Below are positions 8,001-15,473 of a stretch of DNA of 64,000 bases, in pieces (positions within the stretch are counted from its first letter, which is position 1; the number at the start of each line of letters is the position of its first letter). The DNA comes from Candidatus Woesearchaeota archaeon (GTDB lineage Archaea; Nanobdellota; Nanobdellia; Woesearchaeales; UBA525), in contig JAPPOH010000012.1 of assembly GCA_028818155.1 (NCBI GenBank), positions 1-64,000 on the forward strand, given 5' to 3'. The notes beneath the pieces were generated by a model. That model saw only the letters and a program-made list of their open reading frames with translations. It searched no databases and was not told where the DNA came from. The position numbers and the translations under genes were made by a program.

Positions 8001-8899
8001 GCTGCTTGTAGCTCAAACACGTGCGATGGTCGTAGGTATGGGCTCCGTACTTTGTGTGCGACGGCAAGTTCTATTGTATGCTGAATAGGGCTCGCAAGTT
8101 TTTCTCTTCGAGCAAGCAATTCTTCCACAACATCTATGCTTAGACCAAGGTCCTCTGCGCATTGCGTGGCATCTATTTTCGAGTCAACCATGTGATACAC
8201 ATTGCTTGCCATACCGTATGTCGCTACAGGAGCAGGTGTTGTTTTGCGTTTGAACCTGAATCTATCATAGAATTCGTGTGCTTGCGGTATTCCAAGTATG
8301 GAGCCAACATCATCATCTGGAATTGGCGCTGTTGCAGCATTCACAAGTGCGCGGCGCTCCCACGTTTCATACGGCAGCCGTGATGCTCGTTCTCCTGGAT
8401 CCCGAAATGGTTCTAGATCGCTCACCTGCAGTATTCTTCGTAATGTCGCAGGAGGAATTCTCGTGGCGTTTTGGAAATCTCGCAAAGAAGGAGGGTTTTC
8501 AATGGTAAGTCCTGCTCGATACATATCAAAGACTTGAACAAGCTTTCCGAATTTGTATTTTGTGGAGCGAACTCTGCCAAAATAATCAAGCGCAAGTCGT
8601 TCAGCGTATGTTGGCGCTGTGAGAGATGAAGGTACACCGTATCTTTCCATTCTCTTTTTTTCTAATTTTCTTGCTTTTCTCCTTGTCATCCATCCACCAT
8701 GATTTTCATTCCATGTGGCATGTATATCTGGATACTTTTTTCTCAAGGTTTCATGCACTGCTTGTCTGCCGAGGCCAACAACACGACCAATATCTGCGAG
8801 AGGCATTCCTGTAGTTGCAATTGACTTAATGATGGTGTGTCTTGCTTCTGCTGAGTCGAGATTCCATCCTTTCTCAAACAGATCATCAGCTCGTAGCAT
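7997..8899 (-). CDS. Multi-HTH DNA-binding protein, 300 aa
   Basis: Not a named family that I recognise, but it has at least three helix-turn-helix-like units. The first is near residues 30-55 (MPLADIGRVVGLGRQAVHETL), a second with SLRDFQNATRIPPATLRRIL near 155-180, a third with DATQCAEDLGLSIDVVEELL near 250-270, all separated by basic linkers (RRKARKLEKKRMER). No catalytic motif of recombinases or sigma factors is seen. The ATG at 8899 is used because the 39 residues upstream overlap the divergent Mrp promoter. Probably a DNA-binding protein; target unknown. Confidence 0.65.
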   Translation of the reverse strand: MLRADDLFEKGWNLDSAEARHTIIKSIATTGMPLADIGRVVGLGRQAVHETLRKKYPDIHATWNENHGGWMTRRKARKLEKKRMERYGVPSSLTAPTYAERLALDYFGRVRSTKYKFGKLVQVFDMYRAGLTIENPPSLRDFQNATRIPPATLRRILQVSDLEPFRDPGERASRLPYETWERRALVNAATAPIPDDDVGSILGIPQAHEFYDRFRFKRKTTPAPVATYGMASNVYHMVDSKIDATQCAEDLGLSIDVVEELLARREKLASPIQHTIELAVAHKVRSPYLRPSHVFELQAA

Positions 8900-8970
8900 C
8901 TTCCTAGAAATCAAAAACCCCTTAAAAACCCCTCGAAACGCTTTAAAACTGGACTCTTTACCAGAAAAGC

Positions 8971-9774
8971 ATGAAACTCGAACCTGTTGATCCAAAGGGA
9001 GAAGATGAATTCTCACGCTTAACGTATGAGATGGATCAGAAGCGAAAGCAAGAGATGGCGTTAGACACTGTCAAGAAGGTCATCGGGATCCATTCTGGGA
9101 AGGGCGGTGTTGGCAAAACATTCTTGACTGTCAATCTCGCATATGCGTTAGCTGAAAAAGGACACGATGTTGCGATTCTTGATGCGGATGTTGACTGTCC
9201 AAATGTCCCGAAGTTTCTTGGGATTACGAGCAGTTTATTCGTCGACAAGGAGAAGAAATTTGTTCCTGTAAACCATAACGGGGTAAAGATTGTGAGCATG
9301 GGATTAACGAAAGAAGATGAGGCGGAGCCGATTTTGATTCGTGGTCCGGCCAAGCATCGTGTTGCGATTGATTTTTTAGCGAATACAGCATGGGGTGCGG
9401 TTGATTATTTGCTTGTTGATCTCCCTCCTGGCACTTCGGATGTTCCTATGAGTCTCTTGGAATTCGGCAATGTCGATGGAATCCTGTACATTACGACGCC
9501 GCAGAAGGATGCGTTGATGGACACGAGAAAAAGTATTCGCCTTGGCAAGACATTCGCGATTCCCATGCTTGGTATTGTCGAGAACATGTCTGGCTCTGTA
9601 TTTGGAAAGGATAAAGCGCTGGAATTGTCGAAGGAATTCGGGATTCCATATTTAGGAAGTATTCCTCTCTCCGAGAAGATCGTTGCCGCGAACGATCGCG
9701 GGGATATTATTTTCTCTGATGTTGCGTTTGAGAGTGTTGTGCGGCCGATTCTGAACGCTATAACTACTCAGTAA
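8971..9774 (+). CDS. Mrp/NBP35-type P-loop ATPase
   Basis: Member of the Mrp/ApbC/NBP35 group, which carries Fe-S clusters to target proteins. The deviant Walker A HSGKGGVGKT lies near residue 41, followed by AILDADVDCPNVP, switch II DYLLVDLPPGTSD and the PQKDALMDTRKS segment. The family's usual C-terminal Cys-x-x-Cys after ENMS is missing (ENMSGSVFGKDKA), so a bridging cluster would need other ligands. ATG 8971 lies about 28 nt after CTTTAAAAC. It is not linked to the suf operon, 3 kb away. Confidence 0.9.
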   Translation: MKLEPVDPKGEDEFSRLTYEMDQKRKQEMALDTVKKVIGIHSGKGGVGKTFLTVNLAYALAEKGHDVAILDADVDCPNVPKFLGITSSLFVDKEKKFVPVNHNGVKIVSMGLTKEDEAEPILIRGPAKHRVAIDFLANTAWGAVDYLLVDLPPGTSDVPMSLLEFGNVDGILYITTPQKDALMDTRKSIRLGKTFAIPMLGIVENMSGSVFGKDKALELSKEFGIPYLGSIPLSEKIVAANDRGDIIFSDVAFESVVRPILNAITTQ

Positions 9775-9806
9775 GTGTTAAAAAAGACGTGTGTGTTCTG
9801 ATTGGA

Positions 9807-10745
9807 ATGAGAACACTCGCGAATCTTGCCGCTGCAACATGTCCACACGCCGAGAGAGCCCTTGTTGAGAGAATAAAAGTTCTTGAAGAAGGTCCAAATG
9901 CCCCACTTGATATCAGGACTGATGGAACAATAGATCCTCAGAAAGTGAAAGTGGAGTACTATGCTTCGATGGCAGTGCACACGAGACATGTGTGGTCAAG
10001 AATCTGGGAAACTGAGCGCTTTCAAGTTGGTCCTGTTGTAGAGCTCGTGAGTATTGATCTGGAGCATCCTGCCTACTGGGATGATTTTTCCATCGCTTGC
10101 AGGGACTTCCTCCGTGGCTTTGCCACGAAGTACGATCAGGAAAGTCCAATGAGAGAACGAGTTGTACGGAGCGGATCATACCATGACGATCATTATGCAA
10201 GAACCCCCCCTGTAGACCGAGGAGCAGGGTTTATGTTCGGACTTGATACATTCCAAATTGCAGCAAGATTGGTGGAAGTGACAAGCAGAGTTTTTGCAAA
10301 CCAATTCAGAGGGCAAGCGCTCCAATACGGCGATTATAGCAGCGCTATCTATAATCTGCGAGGGCTGCACATATCGAGTTGCAAGAACGAGCAAATATCG
10401 GGGAATCAAGCACTGATATGGTTAGAGGAAAACCAACAAAGGGCAAAGGAGCAAAAGGATTCTGTTCCGTACGGTGGCAGATGGAAAGCCAGTGCATTCA
10501 GTTTTCCCAGTAGAGAAGATTTGACACTAGAAATGACACGTTCAGGGCGAACAAGGGCAATGAGAGAAGCGAACCGAGTTCTCAGAAAGAGCGCTGGAGC
10601 AAGAGATTTTCTCAAACTTGGATGTCCTGCACTCTACGCTAAGAATGTGCTACCGCAGTCTTTTGAGTGGTTCGCAAGGCACGTTGACGCCCGGTATTTG
10701 GTGCCAAGGTCATTAGCGCAGCCTGATTTCGCAAAACCACTCTAA
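9807..10745 (+). CDS. Hypothetical protein, 312 aa
   Basis: Not recognised. Soluble and mostly helical, with an early Cys (TCPHAERALVERIKVLEEG), aromatic-rich middle (VWSRIWETERF, YWDDFSIACRDFLRGF, SGSYHDDHYARTPPVDRG) and an Arg-rich C-terminal third (SGRTRAMREANRVLRKSAGARDF). ATG 9807 is chosen over GTG 9789 because the latter adds only a few poorly conserved-looking residues. Gene follows Mrp closely on the same strand but shares no evident function. Confidence 0.6.
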   Translation: MRTLANLAAATCPHAERALVERIKVLEEGPNAPLDIRTDGTIDPQKVKVEYYASMAVHTRHVWSRIWETERFQVGPVVELVSIDLEHPAYWDDFSIACRDFLRGFATKYDQESPMRERVVRSGSYHDDHYARTPPVDRGAGFMFGLDTFQIAARLVEVTSRVFANQFRGQALQYGDYSSAIYNLRGLHISSCKNEQISGNQALIWLEENQQRAKEQKDSVPYGGRWKASAFSFPSREDLTLEMTRSGRTRAMREANRVLRKSAGARDFLKLGCPALYAKNVLPQSFEWFARHVDARYLVPRSLAQPDFAKPL

Positions 10746-10816
10746 AATGCAAGAAATTTTACTATTTGTAAAAAAAGCTGCGAAATAGAAGGTTTTTTAT
10801 ACGTGCACGCCATTCT

Positions 10817-11980
10817 ATGGTAATGGACAAATACGACGTCTTCTACGCCGTGGCAGCAAAAGGAAAGATCGCTATCGCAGAGCTCAAACAACTCACCAGA
10901 ACACCGCAAAGCGTCTACTACCACATCAATCAGCTCAAGAAAGAGAAACTCCTGAGAAAACGAAAAGGCCTCATCGAAGTTGAACACTCAAAACGTGCAG
11001 AAGAACTCTTCTCACTCCTCCACTACTGCGTCGCAAACAACCTCGAGTACACGTTCTACTTCTCAAAAAAAATTCTCACATACCTCAAGAAAACCTACGG
11101 GAAGAAGACATTCAACGTCAAAGCAGTCCACCTCAACCCACACAAATTCACCGCAGGAACAAGACGATTAGAAAAGGACACCTTCCTCATCAGCTACAGG
11201 AGAAAACCATTCATTGGTAGGATACTCAACCACTCATTTCTTGACAGGTTACTCATATTTCACAAGATAAAGAAACAAAAAGGCGGCAAACATCTCGAAG
11301 ATGAACAGTTGAGTGATCTTCTCGAAATTCGAAAGAAGAAACTCAGAGTCATGACGCCGTTAGATCGCATCGGATTCATCCACAGGAGTTTGATGCTCGA
11401 AGGAAACTTACTTACGATCAGAGAAACTGCTCGTTTGTTGAAAAAAAACGTTGCGCCAAATGAAAAAAAATTCAACGACAGCCAAGAAGTGCTCGGGTAT
11501 GCTGCAGCAATCAACGAAGTGGATATGTTACTCCCGAACACAATCACCACGAACGATATTCTACGAATACACAAAAGAGCAATGCGACACACGAAGTTTG
11601 CCGGCAAGATCAGAAAAGAAAAAGTTGTGATTAAAAATAATCCAGCCTTCATCACCGCGAACCACAAGAATGTGCACCGATTACTAGGAGATCTCACGAA
11701 AGAAATGAATTCGTTCAAGGAAAAAAGTGTCATTGCGATCATCGAGCAAGCAGCGTACGTCCACAACCAATTCCAGTTCATCCATCCATTTATAGACGGC
11801 AATAGTAGGACGGCGAGATTACTCTTGTATTACTTTTTCAGAAGACATCATGTTGGGTTCCATGACATTCCACTAGGATTTACAACAGAATACTTGAGCT
11901 GTACGAAAGGCTATACGAAAAGAGATGATGCTGTGTTAGCACGGTTGCTGAAGGAATTGTTGTTGCAGAGTGTTGAGTGA
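10817..11980 (+). CDS. Fic domain protein with N-terminal winged HTH, 387 aa
   Basis: Fic proteins transfer AMP or another nucleotide part to hydroxyls of target proteins. The catalytic motif is intact: HPFIDGNSRTAR starting at His323. An inhibitory motif S191-x3-E195-G196 (SLMLEGN) lies N-terminal to it, so activity is probably self-restrained. Residues 1-80 form a winged HTH (IAELKQLTRTPQSVYYHINQL), which suggests the protein binds DNA or regulates its own gene. A short stem-like AT-rich promoter precedes it. A second Fic protein is encoded at 37642-38550. Confidence 0.9.
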   Translation: MVMDKYDVFYAVAAKGKIAIAELKQLTRTPQSVYYHINQLKKEKLLRKRKGLIEVEHSKRAEELFSLLHYCVANNLEYTFYFSKKILTYLKKTYGKKTFNVKAVHLNPHKFTAGTRRLEKDTFLISYRRKPFIGRILNHSFLDRLLIFHKIKKQKGGKHLEDEQLSDLLEIRKKKLRVMTPLDRIGFIHRSLMLEGNLLTIRETARLLKKNVAPNEKKFNDSQEVLGYAAAINEVDMLLPNTITTNDILRIHKRAMRHTKFAGKIRKEKVVIKNNPAFITANHKNVHRLLGDLTKEMNSFKEKSVIAIIEQAAYVHNQFQFIHPFIDGNSRTARLLLYYFFRRHHVGFHDIPLGFTTEYLSCTKGYTKRDDAVLARLLKELLLQSVE

Positions 11981-11986
11981 AAAACA

Positions 11987-12298
11987 TCAGAAAAGCTCTA
12001 ACGTATTTTTCCCGAGTTTTGCAAGAACATATGTTCTGCAGTGCTCAAATGCAAATCCCGCATGATACATGAAATGCTGCGCTTTTGATCTGCATGTAAA
12101 GGTCAGTTCAAGACCATAACTGGATGCTTGATTAAGGAACTTCGTCTTTTCTTCTCTAATCATAGATGCTGCCTCAAAATTAGAAACATCGTTCTCTTTC
12201 ATTACAATATCTACAAGTGAGGTCCAATGTGTATCAATATGAGAGATACGCTGATTTACTCTGTAATTCTTCATCCCCAATAAGAACTGAGACCGCAT
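11987..12298 (-). CDS. Hypothetical protein, 103 aa
   Basis: Not recognised. A small, mostly helical soluble protein with two late Cys (CRSKAQHF and HCRTYVLAK). It begins 31 nt after the sufC stop on the same strand, with its own TATA-like TTGTATATC in that gap, so it may be separately expressed. It converges on the Fic gene with a 6-nt gap. Confidence 0.5.
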   Translation of the reverse strand: MRSQFLLGMKNYRVNQRISHIDTHWTSLVDIVMKENDVSNFEAASMIREEKTKFLNQASSYGLELTFTCRSKAQHFMYHAGFAFEHCRTYVLAKLGKNTLELF

Positions 12299-12328
12299 GA
12301 TCGAGGAAAGCGAACGATATACAAAAAC

Positions 12329-13051
12329 TTATCGCTCGTACCCCTCGGCTTCAATCGTATGCGCGAGCTCTTTCCCACCGGTTTCAGTGATTTTCCCATC
12401 GATAAGCACGTGCACCTTATCCGGAATAACATATTCCAAGATCCTGTTATAGTGTGTGATCAATAACACACCGTGCTTCTCATCTTTGATCTTGTTAATG
12501 CCATCAGAGACAATCTTCAGCGCATCAACATCCAGACCAGAATCTGTCTCATCGAGAATAGCGAACGTTGGATTCAACAATAACATCTGGAGGATCTCCA
12601 TGCGCTTCTTCTCGCCGCCAGAAAACCCTTCATTCAGATACCGACCAGCGAATTCGTTCTTAATACCGAAGTCAGCGAGCGTTTTCTTTAACAATTCATG
12701 AAATTCAACGACATCAAGATCTTTTCCTTGCACGTTATTCACAGCCGTACGTAGAAAGTTCTCGACGGTCACACCGGGAATCTCCACAGGATACTGGAAG
12801 GAAAGAAACAATCCCTTCTTTGCACGCTCATCCGGCTCCATCTCGGAGATATTCTCACCGTTCAACAGTATTTTCCCTTTCGTAACTTCATATTTGGGGT
12901 GGCCCATCAACACATTTGCTAATGTTGACTTCCCAGAGCCATTCGGGCCCATGAGTGCGTGAATTTCTCCAGGGTTAATCGTTAACGTAACACCCTTCAG
13001 GATTTCTTTCCCTTCAATACTTGCATGTAGATCTTGAATTTCGAGTTTCAT
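12329..13051 (-). CDS. sufC: SufC, Fe-S assembly ATPase
   Basis: ABC-type ATPase that powers the SufBCD scaffold. Walker [18 protein letters not shown] is near residue 33, the signature [11 protein letters not shown] and Walker [17 protein letters not shown] follow, in the form typical of SufC rather than transporters, and no membrane segments are present. Start ATG 13051 has GGAGG five nucleotides before it and overlaps the sufU stop by 4 nt; a longer frame upstream is inside sufU. Last gene of the suf operon. Confidence 0.96.
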   Translation of the reverse strand: MKLEIQDLHASIEGKEILKGVTLTINPGEIHALMGPNGSGKSTLANVLMGHPKYEVTKGKILLNGENISEMEPDERAKKGLFLSFQYPVEIPGVTVENFLRTAVNNVQGKDLDVVEFHELLKKTLADFGIKNEFAGRYLNEGFSGGEKKRMEILQMLLLNPTFAILDETDSGLDVDALKIVSDGINKIKDEKHGVLLITHYNRILEYVIPDKVHVLIDGKITETGGKELAHTIEAEGYER

Positions 13052-13482
13052 TTTTCCTCCAGTGCTTGTTGGATGACACGAAGACCAAGCATTGCGCATT
13101 TACGGCGAACAACGCCGATTGGAATCCCTAACAATTCCAAAACGAAGTCTTGTCCGAGTGCGTTAATCTCATCTCGTGTTTTTCCTTTGCATTTTCTTGT
13201 GATCATACTCATACTTGCCTGTGAAATAGCGCAGCCGTTCCCTTGAAAGCCAACATCGACAACTTTTTCTCCATCAACAACAACATACGCGTCAATTTCA
13301 TCGCCACAGAAGGGGTTTTTGTCATGTGCATAGCACGCACCTTCAATTTTCTTCTTGTTTCTCGGGTTTCTATAGTGATCAAGGATATTTTCCTTGTAAA
13401 TACGCTGCTCTTCTGTGAGTTCTTGTGATTCAATCTCGTTCGGATCGATCTTCTCGCCATCAACATACTTATACTCAGTCAT
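13048..13482 (-). CDS. sufU: SufU/IscU-type Fe-S scaffold or sulfur acceptor
   Basis: Accepts sulfur from the cysteine desulfurase. The three ligand cysteines and the aspartate are in place: Cys59-x-Asp61 (NPFCGDEI), Cys84 ([10 protein letters not shown]) and Cys129 (RRKCAMLGL). The spacing of 45 between the second and third Cys resembles IscU/NifU-N and lacks the insertion of Gram-positive SufU, and the IscU LPPVK motif is replaced by LGIPIG. So it could be a scaffold or a SufS partner. Overlaps sufS and sufC by 4 nt each. Confidence 0.92.
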   Translation of the reverse strand: MTEYKYVDGEKIDPNEIESQELTEEQRIYKENILDHYRNPRNKKKIEGACYAHDKNPFCGDEIDAYVVVDGEKVVDVGFQGNGCAISQASMSMITRKCKGKTRDEINALGQDFVLELLGIPIGVVRRKCAMLGLRVIQQALEEK

Positions 13483-14654
13483 GTGAAGACCTCTTTGACC
13501 TTCTTGAGTGCGGCAATAAACGCATCAACATCTTCTTTCGTGTTGTAGATGCCGAAACTGGCTCGCGTGGTCGCGTCTAACCCAAGCGCGCAGTGCAATG
13601 GCTGCGTGCAGTGATGCCCGGCACGCACCGCAATACCATGTTCGTCTAATACAGAAGAAACATCATGCGGATGGACATCTGCAAAGGTAAATGCGAAGCA
13701 TGTGCCTCTTTTCTCATCTGCAACACCGATGAGAGTAACATCTTCCACTTCTGCAATTCTTTCTAACATGTATGGAACCAGCTCAGCGTCTGTTTTAGTG
13801 ATTTGTTCATAATTCTCCCGCAAGAAATCAGCTGCAAAGCCCATTGCAACTGCGCCGGCAATGTTCGGCGTGCCCGCCTCGAACTTCCACGGCGCATCAT
13901 TCCATGTAGTATCCTCTATTTTCACTTCACGGACCATTTCGCCACCAAAAATTGATGGTTGTAACTTTGTAAGAAGTTCTTTTCTCCCGTACAGTGCACC
14001 AATTCCTGAAGGACCGTACATTTTATGGCCACTTATTGCGTAAAAATCGACATCTAAGGCTTTCACATCTACTTTTTCATGCGCTACCGCTTGCGCGCCA
14101 TCAACGACAAGTATCGCATTGTGTTCGTGTGCAATATCTGCAAGTTCTTTGATCGGATTTATCGTTCCAAGCACGTTACTGACATGGTTAATAGCAACAA
14201 CAGCTGTGTTTACATCGATCAACTCACGAGCTTTTTCCGTATCCAGATGAAAATCAGGTGTTAACGGAATAACTTTGAATTTCTTCCCATGTTCTTTCGC
14301 GAGTTGCTGCCACGGCACGAAGTTACTGTGATGTTCCAGCATACTGACAACAATATCACCATCAAGTTCCAAACCGTTTGCCACTACATTAATCGCAGAG
14401 GTCGTTCCCGATGTGAAAATGACTTCTTCTGACGATGCATTCAATAATTTCCCAACCTTTTCTCGAGCTTCTTCATACTTTTCCGTCGCTTCTTCAGCAA
14501 GTGTATGCACTCCACGGTGTACGTTCGCGTAATGTTGCTCATAAAACGCCTTTTCGCCTTCTAAAACCACAGCAGGTTTCTGTGCAGACGCAGCACTATC
14601 CAAATACACGAGACGTTTCCCACGAATCTTCCGCTCTAAAATAGGAAAGGTCAC
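13479..14654 (-). CDS. sufS: SufS, group II cysteine desulfurase
   Basis: PLP enzyme that removes sulfur from cysteine for Fe-S cluster building. Length (391) and motifs agree with SufS/CsdB: HRGVHTLAEEAT, the substrate-binding TSGTTSAINVVA, DGAQAVAH, the PLP lysine at Lys211 (SGHKMYGPSG) and the persulfide cysteine at Cys349 in the short type II loop RAGHHCTQPLH. Overlaps sufD and sufU by 4 nt each. Confidence 0.96.
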   Translation of the reverse strand: MTFPILERKIRGKRLVYLDSAASAQKPAVVLEGEKAFYEQHYANVHRGVHTLAEEATEKYEEAREKVGKLLNASSEEVIFTSGTTSAINVVANGLELDGDIVVSMLEHHSNFVPWQQLAKEHGKKFKVIPLTPDFHLDTEKARELIDVNTAVVAINHVSNVLGTINPIKELADIAHEHNAILVVDGAQAVAHEKVDVKALDVDFYAISGHKMYGPSGIGALYGRKELLTKLQPSIFGGEMVREVKIEDTTWNDAPWKFEAGTPNIAGAVAMGFAADFLRENYEQITKTDAELVPYMLERIAEVEDVTLIGVADEKRGTCFAFTFADVHPHDVSSVLDEHGIAVRAGHHCTQPLHCALGLDATTRASFGIYNTKEDVDAFIAALKKVKEVFT

Positions 14655-15472
14655 GCGATCACCTGCAAAATATCCTTTCTTATACCCGTACCATGTTCTT
14701 GCATCCCATCCAAGATCTCATCAAAGAATCCCTGAACAATTAACTGCACCGCTTCTTTCTTTGGAATGCCTCTCGACAGAAAGTAGAACAATTTTTCATC
14801 GTCAACTTGACCAAGAGAAACACCATGACTGCACCGAACATCCTCGTTGCTAATCTCCAAGTTCGGCGTCGCATCCATGTGCGCTTCTGGACTCAAAAGT
14901 AACGTATCTTCTTTTTGGTATGCATCGCATCCTTTTGCTTCTGGTAATATCCTAATGAGTCCTTCGTAATTGCCTTTACTTTTGCCAAGCATAACAGCTC
15001 GGGATACCATGTTGCTTGTACTGTGGCTGCCAGCATGAATCATTTTGCTCGTGACTGAAAAAGTATGTGAACCTGAACCTAAAAAGACGCTATGAAACTC
15101 AGCATCCGCGCCTTTGTCCGCTAAATACGAAGTCACAGCAACTTTTGCAGTGCCATACGTCGCATCAATCCAGAAAATGGATGCATCTCGCTCCAGATAA
15201 CAGAATCGTTTCGCACTCCCCGTTGTCGTTTTGGAATAATAGCGAACGTTTGCGTTGTCTTTACACAAAATATCCACAGTGTACGTGCCAGAACCTTCTT
15301 CAAAGAAGACAACTTCAACGTTTTTGTCGACGAGAATCGTCACACGCTCTCCATCAGAGGGTGAAACTAATACGACATCGGAATTTTCCTGTACATGCAC
15401 TACAACTTCCTTGCCAGATGGCTTTTCCCATACGTCGGGGAAGGTGGTTTCTACTTCCTGTACTACATCCAT
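14651..15472 (-). CDS. sufD: SufD, scaffold subunit paired with SufB
   Basis: Beta-helix protein that forms the SufBCD complex. The 273-residue sequence is mostly repeated short strands, and the C-terminal helical part is typical of SufB/SufD: the EDVRCSHGVSLGQVDDEKLFYF pattern and SRGIPKKEAVQLIVQGFFDEIL. It is shorter than bacterial SufD (about 420 residues) because the N-terminal region is reduced, as in many archaea. One nucleotide separates it from sufB. Confidence 0.92.
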   Translation of the reverse strand: MDVVQEVETTFPDVWEKPSGKEVVVHVQENSDVVLVSPSDGERVTILVDKNVEVVFFEEGSGTYTVDILCKDNANVRYYSKTTTGSAKRFCYLERDASIFWIDATYGTAKVAVTSYLADKGADAEFHSVFLGSGSHTFSVTSKMIHAGSHSTSNMVSRAVMLGKSKGNYEGLIRILPEAKGCDAYQKEDTLLLSPEAHMDATPNLEISNEDVRCSHGVSLGQVDDEKLFYFLSRGIPKKEAVQLIVQGFFDEILDGMQEHGTGIRKDILQVIA

Positions 15473-15473
15473 A

